From Staphylococcus hominis subsp. hominis (GTDB lineage: Bacteria > Bacillota > Bacilli > Staphylococcales > Staphylococcaceae), in the NCBI RefSeq assembly GCF_002901845.1, contig NZ_PPQE01000030.1, positions 280,421 through 344,420 on the forward strand: a stretch of DNA of 64,000 nucleotides, read 5' to 3'. This document shows, piece by piece, positions 1 through 9,018 of this stretch. A program made the position numbers and the translations under genes. Position 1 is the first letter of the stretch. Every line of letters begins with the position of its first letter. A model generated the notes under the pieces. That model was not told where the DNA came from. It did not search any database and saw only the letters and a list, made by a program, of their open reading frames with translations.

Positions 1-121
1 CTATCAATGTTGGGATAATCATTAATAATCCTTGGCGTATACCTTTCCATAGATTAATTTTAGGCTTATCAAACCTTATTAATGAAGCAATCACATGTCC
101 CACTACTATCTTTCCTTTCAT
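1..121 (-). CDS. N-terminal fragment of a membrane protein (possibly FUSC/aromatic exporter-like)
   Basis: An open frame starts at an ATG at 121-119 and runs out of the window. About 40 residues are visible: a short basic stretch (around RFDKPKINLWKG) followed by the start of a hydrophobic segment. The pattern of a basic N-terminus leading into a glycine/isoleucine-rich membrane helix recalls FUSC-type staphylococcal membrane proteins, but that family call is an inference from very little sequence. The Shine-Dalgarno is weak, and a 14-bp direct repeat (TCATACCATCTTAT at 125-138 and 140-153) lies just upstream. Confidence 0.45.
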   Translation of the reverse strand, partial: MKGKIVVGHVIASLIRFDKPKINLWKGIRQGLLMIIPTLI

Positions 122-162
122 TTTTCATACCATCTTATTTCATACCATCTTATCATAACATG

Positions 163-208
163 ATAAACGCCTTGCCCAAGTACAAATATCACTTAGACAA
201 GGCATGTT
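163..208 (-). terminator. Rho-independent terminator of the monooxygenase gene
   Basis: The arms at 169-181 and 191-203 pair with a few G-U wobbles (GCCTTG/CAAGGC core). On the minus strand a short T run follows. It lies just past the stop codon of the ABM-domain gene. Confidence 0.5.
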
Positions 209-214
209 TAGTTA

Positions 215-499
215 TTATTTTGTTTCTGCTACATCAATGACAGGTTCTTCAGCGACATATTTTCCTATATTTTCACTAAATGCTTTGAAATGATCTGAAT
301 GGTTATGTGCTTGAACCGCTTCTTGGTCTTTATAATTTTCAACAACAACGAATGTGTTATGTTCTGCTACATCTTCATAATGAGCATAAAATGTATTACC
401 CGGTTCTTGACGTGAACTTTGAACTAATTTGTTCATTAAATCTAAATAGTCATTACGCACATCTTCTTTAATTTTAAGCTTCGCATTAATAATAATCAT
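215..499 (-). CDS. ABM-domain putative quinol monooxygenase
   Basis: Small (94 aa) antibiotic-biosynthesis-monooxygenase fold protein, a ferredoxin-like dimeric fold used by small quinol or anthrone oxidising enzymes and by heme-degrading relatives. The sequence has the usual family run: MIIINAKLKI start, a middle EPGNTFYAHYED segment (the typical 'pGc..y' strand) and a late FVVVENYKDQEA strand with HNHSDHF. The start MIIIN is preferred over an upstream in-frame ATG because GGAAGGTGA sits 5-6 bases before it and would otherwise be inside the gene. It lacks features that would identify it as the heme oxygenase IsdG (no iron box, no isd neighbours). The substrate is unknown. Confidence 0.8.
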   Translation of the reverse strand: MIIINAKLKIKEDVRNDYLDLMNKLVQSSRQEPGNTFYAHYEDVAEHNTFVVVENYKDQEAVQAHNHSDHFKAFSENIGKYVAEEPVIDVAETK

Positions 500-582
500 A
501 TAATCACCTTCCAAATATAATTATAACGTTTTACCCGGATATTATAAAAAGAAAACAGTAGTAAGAAGAGAGGTAACATTGA

Positions 583-656
583 TTTTCAATTCAGTCATCG
601 ACAGTCAATATATTAAAAATGCCTGAGACAACTGATGATGTCCCAGGCTTTCACTT
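583..656. repeat. Dispersed intergenic repeat ending in a GCCTGAGACA/TGTCCCAGGC hairpin; terminator of the MFS gene
   Basis: The block TTTTCAATTCAGTCATCGAC (583-602) followed by a hairpin of GCCTGAGACA and TGTCCCAGGC is nearly repeated at 38309-38374, and the hairpin part recurs at 20974-21014. Read on the minus strand the hairpin is followed by a T run, so it also terminates the MFS transporter gene that ends at 677. Confidence 0.75.
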
Positions 657-676
657 TTGTGGATAATGTATAAATC

Positions 677-1957
677 TTATTTAATATGTCTACTTTCATC
701 TTTAATTAATGGTTTGTCTGGTGTAACGAAGAACCATAATACAGCTGCAATCACCGCTGGAATAATTAATAATTGGAATGTCATTGTCCAGCCAAGTGAT
801 GATACTAATGCACCTGCTAAAAATGGACTGATTAACGCACCAATATTTCCCCATAAATTCATCCAACCCGATACTGTACCAGCAAAGTTACGTCCAATGT
901 CATTTGCTGCTGCCCAACTCATTCCCATTGAAATACCCATACCACCTAAGCCAAGTGATAACCAAAAGATGGTCACATATAAGTTTTGTGTATGAACTGC
1001 AAAGAAGATGGAGATAGCAAATACGATAAAGCCAACAATTGCAATTAACCCTCTCGCTACAAAACGACTTTGACCGCTATGCAAAATTTTATCTGAAATC
1101 GCACCCGCAGATAAAATTAAAATAAACATAATAAACCATGGTAAAGCACTAATTGTCATATCTTTAAATTGTACATGATATTGCTCAGTTAAATAAGTAG
1201 GTAACCAAATTAAGAATAGAGCAATAACAAATTGAACTACGAAATATTGCCCTGCAATGGCATAGAAACTCATGCGTTTAAAAAATTGATTCCAAGGTGC
1301 TACGGATTTAGTTGTTTCTACTAAATCACGATGTTGCATGATATACTGTTTTTCTGCATCATTGACCATGCGATGTTGCTCAGGTAAATCTTTTGCAATA
1401 ATTGCCCAAAGTGCTGCAATCACAATACCAACTGCCCCAAAAATGTAGAATACGGCTTGCCAGTTAAATGCATTAACAATTGCGATAGTAATTACTGGTG
1501 CTAATACTGGACCGAAATATGATCCTGCTAACAACGCACTCGATGCTCTCCCTTTTTCATCTTTAGCAAACCAAGTTGAATTGAATACTGCATTAGATGG
1601 ATACATTGGCGCTTCTCCGATACCAAATAAGAAACGTACTAAATATAATAAACCATGATGTTTAATCATTCCCGTTAAAATTGTAAATGCACTCCACCAT
1701 AATAATGCGATTGAAATCATCTTACGTGGACCAAACTTCTCTGCTAACATACCTGAAGGCACTTGCATCAATGCATAACCTAGTGAGAAGAATGAAGCTA
1801 ATAAACCAAATTGTTGCTTTGTCATGTGAAGATCTTCCATCATTTGAGGTGCAATAAATGAGATATTAGATCTATCCATATATGCAATGACCCCAATAAT
1901 AAAGAATGCGATAGCGAAATACCAACGAACATTACTTTTCTTTTGTCTTTGTACCAT
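677..1957 (-). CDS. MFS transporter, anion:cation symporter type
   Basis: A 426-residue major facilitator with about 12 hydrophobic segments. It begins VRWYFAIAFFIIGVIAYMDRSNIS, where the MDRSNIS-type end of TM1 is typical of the anion:cation symporter branch that carries organic acids such as galactonate or glucarate. The loop 2-3 motif is present as GMLAEKFGPRK, and FGIGEAPMYPSN around residues 110-125 also fits that branch. The exact substrate cannot be read from sequence. The Shine-Dalgarno (AGCAGGAA) is modest. A likely cre at 2107-2120 and a perfect palindrome at 2152-2165 lie upstream, suggesting catabolite control plus a specific regulator. It is monocistronic and ends at the repeat-type terminator. 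Confidence 0.85.
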   Translation of the reverse strand: MVQRQKKSNVRWYFAIAFFIIGVIAYMDRSNISFIAPQMMEDLHMTKQQFGLLASFFSLGYALMQVPSGMLAEKFGPRKMISIALLWWSAFTILTGMIKHHGLLYLVRFLFGIGEAPMYPSNAVFNSTWFAKDEKGRASSALLAGSYFGPVLAPVITIAIVNAFNWQAVFYIFGAVGIVIAALWAIIAKDLPEQHRMVNDAEKQYIMQHRDLVETTKSVAPWNQFFKRMSFYAIAGQYFVVQFVIALFLIWLPTYLTEQYHVQFKDMTISALPWFIMFILILSAGAISDKILHSGQSRFVARGLIAIVGFIVFAISIFFAVHTQNLYVTIFWLSLGLGGMGISMGMSWAAANDIGRNFAGTVSGWMNLWGNIGALISPFLAGALVSSLGWTMTFQLLIIPAVIAAVLWFFVTPDKPLIKDESRHIK

Positions 1958-2106
1958 AATTTTTTCCTGCTTCCCTTTAAAGTTGTGTTGATTCTACTTA
2001 CACGTTGATAATGAAAACTCCCAATCATGTTGTTCCCTTTTTTAACCGCCTTTCAAGCCCCATATCATAAGCTTTTTGCTATATTTTTTATAATATTAAC
2101 AGGTTT

Positions 2107-2120
2107 TGCAAGCGTTTACA
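2107..2120 (-). promoter_or_regulatory. Probable cre (CcpA) site upstream of the MFS gene
   Basis: TGTAAACGCTTGCA on the minus strand matches the cre consensus TGWAARCGYTWWCA at 13 of 14 positions. It lies about 150 bp before the MFS start, between that gene and the thiamine operon. Assignment to the MFS gene is an inference. Confidence 0.6.
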
Positions 2121-2151
2121 ATTACTTTTTGAATATTTTTTATTTTATTTA

Positions 2152-2165
2152 TACATAGCTATGTA
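2152..2165. promoter_or_regulatory. Perfect palindrome, candidate operator
   Basis: TACATAGCTATGTA is a perfect 14-bp palindrome, flanked by further A/T symmetry. It lies upstream of the MFS gene (minus) and about 60 bp ahead of the thiamine promoter. The binding protein is unknown. Confidence 0.4.
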
Positions 2166-2221
2166 AAATGTGTTTTACTGATTAAAAAGTATATTGCTAC
2201 AAATCTAATTTGTTTTTGTAT

Positions 2222-2250
2222 TTGAACTCTATTAAAAAAGGTTGTAGAAT
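2222..2250 (+). promoter_or_regulatory. Sigma-A promoter of the thiamine thiazole operon
   Basis: TTGAAC (2222-2227), a 17-base spacer and TAGAAT (2245-2250) form a good vegetative promoter about 45 bp before the riboswitch aptamer. Confidence 0.6.
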
Positions 2251-2303
2251 AAAATTGAAGCAAAAACGCTGATGTTTATTTTAAACACAACTGAATAAAC
2301 AAT

Positions 2304-2396
2304 CCACTGGAAGTGCCTTTGTTTAAGGCTGAGAGTAAAGAACGAACTTTATAATTCCTGGAACCTGATCCAGTTTGTACTGGCGTAGGAAAGTGG
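2304..2396 (+). ncRNA. TPP riboswitch (THI element)
   Basis: The leader contains the conserved thi-box blocks in order: a P1 arm CCACT (2304-2308), GGCTGAGA (about 2327-2334), ACCTGATCCAG (about 2363-2373) and GGCGTAGGAAAGTGG, whose last five bases close P1. These are the thiamine pyrophosphate contacts of the class. An intrinsic terminator at 2423-2465 follows directly before the tenI ribosome binding site, so control is most likely transcriptional termination when TPP is bound. Confidence 0.95.
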
Positions 2397-2422
2397 CGAC
2401 TAGGATATCGTAAAGTTAAACA

Positions 2423-2465
2423 AAACGCTATTTCCCTACTGCAGGGAAATAGCGTTTTTTTGTTT
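2423..2465 (+). terminator. Riboswitch expression-platform terminator
   Basis: A perfect 15-bp stem (arms 2423-2437 and 2443-2457, core CGCTATTTCCCT) with a 5-base loop is followed by a T run. It sits between the TPP aptamer and tenI and has no other gene to end, so it is the riboswitch output. Confidence 0.9.
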
Positions 2466-2476
2466 AATAAGGAGTG

Positions 2477-3067
2477 ATGTTCATTTTTATAGCGATAACG
2501 AAATATAAAGATTTAACCAATGATGATGTACAACATTTTCTTGATATCTCGGATGGAATAGATGGTTTATTGTTTCGTACTCCCATGTCATCAAGTGATT
2601 TGTCTTCATTTTTAACATCACTTATAGAAAAAGGATTCCCTAAATCAAAAATCATTATTCATAGTGATGTACATTTACTTGAACAACTTCACCTCTCTCA
2701 TATTCATTTTCGAGAAATGGATGAAGATGCATTTAGCTATAAATCAACGCATCCAGAGATTGAAGTGAGTATGTCTACACATTCAATTGAATCTGTTAAA
2801 GCAGCTTATGAACACGATCTTGATTATGTCTTTTTTGGTCACATTTTTAAGACACCTTCAAAACCTAATCAATTGCCTCGATCAAAAGCAGAGATTCAGC
2901 GTGTGTTAGAGATTCCTATTCCCATTTATGCCATTGGAGGTATCACTGAAAAAACGATTCTTCAATTACCTCATGGTTTTAAAGGAATTTGTGCGATTTC
3001 TTTTTTTATGAACGCATCTTTACAACAAATTGAACTATTGCGAAAGGAGTGGTTGAAAGATGCATGA
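2477..3067 (+). CDS. tenI: Thiazole tautomerase TenI
   Basis: About 196 residues related to ThiE but fitting TenI, which aromatises the thiazole carboxylate tautomer made by ThiG. Features visible are the TIM-barrel start FIAITKY, the GHIF motif at about residue 135 (the histidine is the TenI acid-base candidate) and the phosphate-binding YAIGGIT near residue 155. First gene of the riboswitch-controlled operon; its 3' end overlaps thiO by 8 bases. The start is uncertain: AAGGAG at 2468-2473 is only three bases from ATG 2477, while an ATT at 2483 would give normal spacing. ThiE is an alternative name for such proteins, but the context (thiO-S-G-F) favours TenI. Confidence 0.85.
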   Translation: MFIFIAITKYKDLTNDDVQHFLDISDGIDGLLFRTPMSSSDLSSFLTSLIEKGFPKSKIIIHSDVHLLEQLHLSHIHFREMDEDAFSYKSTHPEIEVSMSTHSIESVKAAYEHDLDYVFFGHIFKTPSKPNQLPRSKAEIQRVLEIPIPIYAIGGITEKTILQLPHGFKGICAISFFMNASLQQIELLRKEWLKDA

Positions 3068-4175
3068 TGTTTTAATCATAGGTTCGGGCGTGATTGGCAT
3101 GTCTATTGCACGCCAATTAAGTCAATCTCACCTTGACATTGCACTTATCGATCGTGACGTACCAGGTAAACACGCATCATATAAAGCAGGTGGAATGTTA
3201 GGTGCTCAAAATGAATTTACTGAAGATACTGATTTATTTAGACTTGCTCTTGAATCACGAAGTCTCTTTCCACAATTATGTCAAGATTTAGAAGCTGAGA
3301 CAGGTATTGATATTCAGTTTCAAAATTCAGGCTTAATTAAAGTGGCTAATCGTCCTGAAGATGTTGAAAGTTTAGAAAAACAGTATCAATTTTTAAGTGG
3401 TTTAGATTCTAGTGTCATTGTTCTTTCAGATGAGGAACTGACTCATTTAACGAATGGCACAGTAACATCAAGTGAAATGGCTATTTACATTCCACAAGAT
3501 GGACAGATTAATGCCAATCACTACACTAAAGCTTTATTTACATCTTTAAAGCAACGTCAAATTAAGCGATATGTCAATACAGAGGTACAATCTGTTCAGC
3601 GCCAAAATGGGTACTACGATGTTGAAACGTCACAAGGCACATTACAAGCTAAGAAAGTCATTGTGGCAGCAGGCGCATGGACATCTAAATTATTAACTCA
3701 ATACTCACTACCTAGAGATGTAGTCGGTGTAAAAGGTGAAGTCTTACTGATTGAAAATGACCACTTGGATTTAAAAGAAACCGTATTTATGACCAATGGC
3801 TGTTATATCGTGCCAAAATATCCAAATCGTTTCTTAATTGGTGCCACAAGCGAGTTTGATAATTATTCAGTTGGTAATACAGACGATGGCATCTCTTGGT
3901 TACACCACTTTGCAAATGAACGTGTACCAGAACTCGCACACGGCAAAGTCATTAAACAGTGGTCTGGTGTCCGTCCATATACTGAAGGAGAAATACCAAT
4001 AATGGACCGTATTGATGAAGATTTATATGTGATTTCTGGTCATTATCGTAATGGTATTTTACTTTCACCTATTATTGGTCGTGATATTGCCAATTGGATA
4101 CTCACCGGTGTTAAGCCACATCGATATGAATCATTTAGTGCTTCAAGGAGGTTAAATCATGAAGTGTATCATTAA
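3060..4175 (+). CDS. thiO: Glycine oxidase ThiO
   Basis: 371-residue FAD-dependent D-amino-acid-oxidase-fold enzyme. ThiO oxidises glycine to the glyoxyl imine used in thiazole formation in organisms lacking the radical-SAM ThiH. The N-terminal dinucleotide motif IIGSGVIGMSIARQL (residues 5-19), the YKAGGMLGAQ flavin/substrate segment near residue 42 and the C-terminal GHYRNGILLSP (about residues 335-345) are all typical of ThiO. It overlaps tenI by 8 bases and thiS by 17 bases, indicating translational coupling. Confidence 0.93.
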   Translation: MHDVLIIGSGVIGMSIARQLSQSHLDIALIDRDVPGKHASYKAGGMLGAQNEFTEDTDLFRLALESRSLFPQLCQDLEAETGIDIQFQNSGLIKVANRPEDVESLEKQYQFLSGLDSSVIVLSDEELTHLTNGTVTSSEMAIYIPQDGQINANHYTKALFTSLKQRQIKRYVNTEVQSVQRQNGYYDVETSQGTLQAKKVIVAAGAWTSKLLTQYSLPRDVVGVKGEVLLIENDHLDLKETVFMTNGCYIVPKYPNRFLIGATSEFDNYSVGNTDDGISWLHHFANERVPELAHGKVIKQWSGVRPYTEGEIPIMDRIDEDLYVISGHYRNGILLSPIIGRDIANWILTGVKPHRYESFSASRRLNHEVYH

Positions 4176-4359
4176 TGGGGACACATTCAATTTTGATTCA
4201 GAACAATCTATTACTTCTGTACTTGAATCTCTTGAATTAGACCCTAAACGTGTCATTGTCGAACATAATAAAACTTTAATTAAACAAGAAGACTACGATC
4301 AACATACAGTACGTGAAGATGATCAATTAGAATTATTAGAATTTGTTGGAGGCGGATAA
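4159..4359 (+). CDS. thiS: Sulfur carrier protein ThiS
   Basis: 66-residue ubiquitin-like sulfur carrier. The essential C-terminal Gly-Gly is present (ends FVGGG). ThiF adenylates this terminus, and the resulting thiocarboxylate donates sulfur to ThiG. An SD (AAGGAGG) lies within the end of thiO. The gene overlaps thiO by 17 bases. Confidence 0.95.
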   Translation: MKCIINGDTFNFDSEQSITSVLESLELDPKRVIVEHNKTLIKQEDYDQHTVREDDQLELLEFVGGG

Positions 4360-4360
4360 A

Positions 4361-5128
4361 ATGTTTAAAATTGGACCATTAGAAATTAAATCTCGTTTAT
4401 TATTAGGTACAGGAAAATTTGAAGATGAAGCGACGCAAACAAAAGCGATTGAAGCAGCAGAAGCGAATGTGCTGACTTTTGCCGTAAGACGTATGAATTT
4501 ATATGATAAAAACTTGCCTAATCCATTAGCAAATATTAATCTTAAAGACTTTATTACTTTTCCAAATACAGCTGGCGCCAAAACGGCTGAAGAAGCGATT
4601 CGTATCGCTGAAATTGCAAAACATGCTGGAGTATGTGACATGATTAAAGTCGAAGTGATTGGTGATGATGAAACATTGCTCCCTGATCCATTTGAAACAT
4701 ATGAAGCATGTAAAGTGTTATTAGAAAAAGGTTATATCGTATGTCCTTACATTTCTAATGATGTCGTATTAGCGAAACGTTTAGAAGAATTAGGTGTTCA
4801 TGCTGTCATGCCACTTGCTTCTCCAATTGGTACTGGACGTGGTATTAATAACCAACTTAATTTAAGTTACATTATTAAACATTCAAATGTTCCCGTTATT
4901 GTCGATGCTGGTATTGGTTCACCAAAAGATGCGTGTCATGCGATGGAATTAGGCGCTGATGCTATTCTTTTAAACACTGCAGTTTCAGGCGCAAAAGACC
5001 CTGTTAAAATGGCTGAAGCAATGAAATTGGGTATTCATGCAGGCCGTCTCTCATATGAAGCAGGACGTATTCCAGTAAAATATACAGCCCAAGCGTCAAG
5101 CCCTACTGAAGGTTTAGGATTCTTATAA
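4361..5128 (+). CDS. thiG: Thiazole synthase ThiG
   Basis: 255-residue TIM barrel that condenses deoxyxylulose phosphate, dehydroglycine and ThiS thiocarboxylate into the thiazole. [20 protein letters not shown] is the family N-terminus, the Schiff-base lysine lies in [10 protein letters not shown] (around residue 96) and phosphate-binding strands appear as VDAGIGSP and [12 protein letters not shown] 4361 is chosen over TTG codons upstream because GGAGGCGG lies at normal spacing. The stop overlaps the thiF start by one base. Confidence 0.95.
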   Translation: MFKIGPLEIKSRLLLGTGKFEDEATQTKAIEAAEANVLTFAVRRMNLYDKNLPNPLANINLKDFITFPNTAGAKTAEEAIRIAEIAKHAGVCDMIKVEVIGDDETLLPDPFETYEACKVLLEKGYIVCPYISNDVVLAKRLEELGVHAVMPLASPIGTGRGINNQLNLSYIIKHSNVPVIVDAGIGSPKDACHAMELGADAILLNTAVSGAKDPVKMAEAMKLGIHAGRLSYEAGRIPVKYTAQASSPTEGLGFL

Positions 5129-6126
5129 TGCAACGCTATAACCGTCAAATGCGTTATCATGCATTTGGAGAGGATGGCCAAATTGCCCTCTCCAATGCAA
5201 CCATTTTAATACTTGGTGCAGGCGCGTTAGGAAGTCACGTTGCAGAGCTTTTAGCACGTATGGGTGCGCATCATTTAGCCATTGTCGATATGGATATCGT
5301 TGAATTATCTAATTTACATCGCCAAGCACTCTATACTGAAGATGATGCTCACAATATGGTCCCTAAAGTTCACGCAGTTAAACAAAAGATTGAACACATT
5401 AATTCAAATGTAAACATTCAAACTTATTACCAAGAAATTGACTCTAGAACTATTGAGGACATTTTAAAAGCCGTCAATCCTGATATTGTCATTGATGGTA
5501 TGGATCATTTCAAAATTCGTTATCTTATTAACGAAGCCTGTCAAAAACACCATATTCCGTGGGTGTATGGTGCTGCTGTAGGCAGTAAAGGTACCGTTTA
5601 CGGCATTGATTTCAAAGGACCTTGTTTGAAATGTTTATTAAAACAAATTCCAACCAGTGCAGAGAGTTGTGCTATTAATGGCGTATTACCGCCTGTGATT
5701 ACACAGGTAGCAAGCTATGAGGTCACAGAAGCGATTCGTTATTTATCTGGTCATGGATTTTCTCATAAGTTAATTACTCTTGATGCATTTCATATTGATT
5801 ATAAAGCATTGAATATCGATATTTTAAAAGATGATGAATGTGACGTATGTGGTAAAGGTCATTACGAATTATTAGAAACGAAACAACAACAGAATATTGA
5901 AAGCTTATGCGGAAAAACCTACCTATTTAGATATCAACCTACTGCTTTTGACTATGCTGAACATTTCCCAGGTGATATTGTGAAGTCAACCTCATTTGCA
6001 AAGCTAATTAAAGATGGCAATTATGAAATTACCTTATTCAAAGATGGTAGAATGAATGTCTATGGCGTTGAAGATGATAATGAAGCAGAACAATTGTATC
6101 ATCAATATTTAAAATCCTTAAAATGA
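5128..6126 (+). CDS. thiF: ThiF/MoeB-type adenylyltransferase
   Basis: 332-residue E1-like enzyme that adenylates the ThiS C-terminus. It shows the nucleotide loop GAGALGSHVAE (near residue 30), VDMDIVELSNLHRQ, two zinc Cys pairs (CLKC near residue 170 and CDVC near residue 235) and a candidate sulfur-transfer cysteine in ESCAINGVLPP. A C-terminal extension of about 85 residues after the second Cys pair replaces the rhodanese domain of longer MoeB proteins. Context with thiS supports ThiF over MoeB, although the enzyme could also serve MoaD. Last gene of the operon, ended by the hairpin at 6158-6203. Confidence 0.88.
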   Translation: MQRYNRQMRYHAFGEDGQIALSNATILILGAGALGSHVAELLARMGAHHLAIVDMDIVELSNLHRQALYTEDDAHNMVPKVHAVKQKIEHINSNVNIQTYYQEIDSRTIEDILKAVNPDIVIDGMDHFKIRYLINEACQKHHIPWVYGAAVGSKGTVYGIDFKGPCLKCLLKQIPTSAESCAINGVLPPVITQVASYEVTEAIRYLSGHGFSHKLITLDAFHIDYKALNIDILKDDECDVCGKGHYELLETKQQQNIESLCGKTYLFRYQPTAFDYAEHFPGDIVKSTSFAKLIKDGNYEITLFKDGRMNVYGVEDDNEAEQLYHQYLKSLK

Positions 6127-6157
6127 GCTGTACAATCCTTATTATGTTATCACAAGC

Positions 6158-6203
6158 AATTCATAGTAAATTCCTATATAATGAATTTACTATGAATTTT
6201 TTA
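6158..6203 (+). terminator. Terminator of the thi operon
   Basis: A perfect 16-bp stem (arms 6158-6173 and 6183-6198, AATTCATAGTAAATTC) is followed by a T run. Confidence 0.9.
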
Positions 6204-6243
6204 TTCGAGTAATGTTTAATAACGGAGGATTTTTAACTTTATA

Positions 6244-6855
6244 ATGGAACAAATTATTACAAATTTTATAGGTCAATGGGGTTATGCAGCCATTTTCATT
6301 CTTATTTTATTAGAAAATGTCTTACCTGTTGTGCCTTCTGAAATTATATTAACATTTGCAGGTTTAATGTCAGTTAAATCAGGTCTTTCAATTTTAGTCT
6401 TATTTATTATTTCAACAATTGCTTCATTTATCGGTTTACTTATTTTGTATTATTTATGTCGTTTAATTAAAGAGGAAAGTATTTATCGATTTGTTGATAA
6501 GTATGGTAAATGGTTCAAACTTAAAGGAAATGATGTGAAACGTGCGAACGACTGGTTTAAACGTTATGGCGCGTGGGCAGTTCTATTATGTCGTTTCATT
6601 CCTGTTTTACGTGTATTAATCACTATTCCAGCAGGTATCAATAAAATGAATGTTGCAACATTTACGATGTTATCTTTATTAGGCACAACAATTTGGAACT
6701 TTGCCTTAATTTTACTTGGTCGTCTTCTTAGTGATAGTTTCGATGTATTAATGTCTGGTATTCATACATATTCTTATTTTATGTATGTAATTCTTATCAT
6801 TATTATTCTTTATGTACTCTATCGTCTATTCTTCAAAAAAAATAACGCTAAATAA
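6244..6855 (+). CDS. DedA family membrane protein
   Basis: 203-residue integral membrane protein of the DedA/SNARE-associated family. Diagnostic parts are LENVLPVVPSEIILTFAG (residues 23-40; E and P residues conserved in DedA proteins) and the arginine-rich FIPVLRVLITIPAGINKM segment after LLCR (about residues 119-140). Bacterial DedA proteins are implicated in undecaprenyl-phosphate or phospholipid recycling across the membrane; the exact substrate here is inferred only by family. GGAGG is about 16 bases from the ATG, unusually far, with no closer in-frame start codon. Confidence 0.88.
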   Translation: MEQIITNFIGQWGYAAIFILILLENVLPVVPSEIILTFAGLMSVKSGLSILVLFIISTIASFIGLLILYYLCRLIKEESIYRFVDKYGKWFKLKGNDVKRANDWFKRYGAWAVLLCRFIPVLRVLITIPAGINKMNVATFTMLSLLGTTIWNFALILLGRLLSDSFDVLMSGIHTYSYFMYVILIIIILYVLYRLFFKKNNAK

Positions 6856-6896
6856 ATACATTAATTTTACTTTCAAATTAAATTTACAACAATTTA

Positions 6897-6927
6897 AGCA
6901 TCACTGTTGAAAAAGTGATGCTTTTTA
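6897..6927 (+). terminator. Terminator of the DedA gene
   Basis: AAGCATCACT and AGTGATGCTT pair around a 7-base loop, followed by T residues. Confidence 0.85.
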
Positions 6928-7000
6928 ACGATAATTTATGTAAGCGGTTTTATTACTCTGCTTATTATCTAATAAATTTCCTATACAGGAGTGAAATCAA

Positions 7001-8965
7001 ATGTCTCAATCTACGGAAAGTGAATTAAAGAAAAAGTATTTGGATTTACTATCTCAGCAATTTGATAGTCCTGAAAAACTTGCAACAGAAATTATTAATC
7101 TAGAATCCGTTTTAGAATTACCAAAAGGTACTGAACACTTCGTCAGCGATCTTCATGGTGAATATAAATCGTTCCAACACGTATTAAGAAATGGCTCTGG
7201 TAATGTCCGTGCTAAAATTAACGATATCTTTTCAGGTAACATCTCTCAAAAAGAAATAGATGATTTAGCTGCGCTAGTGTATTACCCAGAAGAAAAGTTA
7301 AAGCTCATTAAGAATGACTTTAATTCAAAACGTGAATTAAATGAATGGTATATCTTAACAATCGAACGCTTGATTGATTTAATCACGTATTGTTCTTCAA
7401 AATATACGCGTTCAAAACTACGTAAAGCCTTACCTTCAGAGTATACATATATTATTGAAGAGTTGCTTTATAAAAATAATGAATTTAACAATAAAAAATC
7501 GTATTATGAAACACTCTTAAATCAAGTTATCGAGCTTGAGCAATCAGATGATTTAATCATTGGATTATCTTATACTATCCAACGCCTTGTCGTGGATCAT
7601 CTTCATGTTGTGGGTGATATCTACGATCGTGGTCCAGAACCTGACAAAATTATGGATACATTAATTGACTACCATTCTGTTGATATTCAATGGGGTAATC
7701 ATGATGTACTTTGGATTGGCGCTTATGCAGGTTCTAAAGTGTGTTTAGCCAATTTACTACGTATATGTGCCCGCTACGATAACTTAGATATTATTGAAGA
7801 TGCATATGGTATTAATTTAAGACCACTCCTCACTTTAGCTGAAAAACATTACGATGGCGATAACCCAGCGTTCAAACCGAAAAAACGTCCGGATAAAAAA
7901 GTGGGCTTATCTAAACACGAAGAAGCACAAATTACTAAGATTCACCAAGCCATTGCAATGATTCAATTTAAGCTTGAAATGCCAATTATTAAACGTCGCC
8001 CAAGTTTTGAAATGGATGACCGTTTAGTTTTAGAAAAAATAAATTATGATACAAACGAAATTACAATTTATGGTAAAACGTATCCTTTAAAAGATACTTG
8101 CTTTAGTACGGTGGACCCTAAAGATCCTGCAAAATTATTACCAGAAGAAGAAGATGTTGTTAATAAATTATTACTGTCTTTCCAACAATCTGAAAAATTA
8201 AAACGTCATATGGCCTTTCTAATGCAAAAAGGTAAATTATATCTCCCTTATAATGGAAATCTTCTTATTCATGGTTGCATTCCTGTAAATGATAATGGCG
8301 AAATGGAATCTTTTGAAATTGAAGGGGTAAAACATAAAGGCCGTGATTTATTAGATGTCTTTGAACGTCACGTGCGCTTAGCGTTTAGCGACAAAGAGAA
8401 AACAGATGATTTATCTACGGATCTTGTATGGTATTTATGGACAGGAAAATACAGTTCTTTATTTGGTAAACGTGCTATGACTACATTTGAGCGCTACTTC
8501 ATTGAAGATAAAGCGTCTCATAAAGAACCGAAAAACCCTTATTATTACTTACGTGAAGATGTTGATATGATTCGCAAAATGCTAAAAGATTTCGGACTTA
8601 ATCCTGATGAAGGTCGTATTATCAATGGACATACACCAGTAAAAGAAATCGATGGCGAGGATCCTATTAAAGCTAATGGGAAGATGTTAGTCATTGATGG
8701 TGGATTCTCAAAAGCTTATCAATCTACGACAGGTATCGCAGGTTACACGTTACTTTACAATTCATTTGGTATGCAACTTGTAGCACACCAATTCTTTGAT
8801 TCTAAAGAGAATGTCTTATCTGATGGTGCTGATGAACTATCAGTACGACGTGTCGTTGATGAAGAATTACAACGTAAAAAGATTAGAGATACGAATGTCG
8901 GTAAAGACATTATGGAACAAATTCGCATGTTAAAATTATTAATGCACGACAGATATTTAAAATAA
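7001..8965 (+). CDS. fbp: Fructose-1,6-bisphosphatase class III
   Basis: 654 residues, the normal length of the Firmicute-specific class III enzyme, which hydrolyses fructose-1,6-bisphosphate in gluconeogenesis. Metallophosphatase motifs are visible: VSDLHGEY (around residue 49), [12 protein letters not shown] (about residue 206), WGNHD (about residue 230) and INGHTPVKE (about residue 546). Strong SD AGGAGTG. A weak cre-like sequence (TGTAAGCGGTTTTA, 6939-6952, two mismatches) lies in the leader. Monocistronic. Confidence 0.95.
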   Translation: MSQSTESELKKKYLDLLSQQFDSPEKLATEIINLESVLELPKGTEHFVSDLHGEYKSFQHVLRNGSGNVRAKINDIFSGNISQKEIDDLAALVYYPEEKLKLIKNDFNSKRELNEWYILTIERLIDLITYCSSKYTRSKLRKALPSEYTYIIEELLYKNNEFNNKKSYYETLLNQVIELEQSDDLIIGLSYTIQRLVVDHLHVVGDIYDRGPEPDKIMDTLIDYHSVDIQWGNHDVLWIGAYAGSKVCLANLLRICARYDNLDIIEDAYGINLRPLLTLAEKHYDGDNPAFKPKKRPDKKVGLSKHEEAQITKIHQAIAMIQFKLEMPIIKRRPSFEMDDRLVLEKINYDTNEITIYGKTYPLKDTCFSTVDPKDPAKLLPEEEDVVNKLLLSFQQSEKLKRHMAFLMQKGKLYLPYNGNLLIHGCIPVNDNGEMESFEIEGVKHKGRDLLDVFERHVRLAFSDKEKTDDLSTDLVWYLWTGKYSSLFGKRAMTTFERYFIEDKASHKEPKNPYYYLREDVDMIRKMLKDFGLNPDEGRIINGHTPVKEIDGEDPIKANGKMLVIDGGFSKAYQSTTGIAGYTLLYNSFGMQLVAHQFFDSKENVLSDGADELSVRRVVDEELQRKKIRDTNVGKDIMEQIRMLKLLMHDRYLK

Positions 8966-8974
8966 ACCTATAAT

Positions 8975-9015
8975 AATGCCCAGCAACAGTTCAAATGAAC
9001 TGTTGCTGGGCACTT
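8975..9015. terminator. Bidirectional terminator between fbp and the antiporter
   Basis: A perfect 16-bp stem (8977-8992 and 8997-9012, TGCCCAGCAACAGTTC) with a 4-base loop lies between convergent genes. Confidence 0.9.
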
Positions 9016-9018
9016 TTA

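Noticed and set aside
657..995. Open frame on the plus strand across the MFS gene
   Set aside because: Shadow of the MFS transporter coding strand; no ribosome binding site and no recognisable protein features.
6939..6952. cre-like site in the fbp leader
   Set aside because: Two mismatches to the consensus including the conserved terminal C; too weak to list as a separate site.
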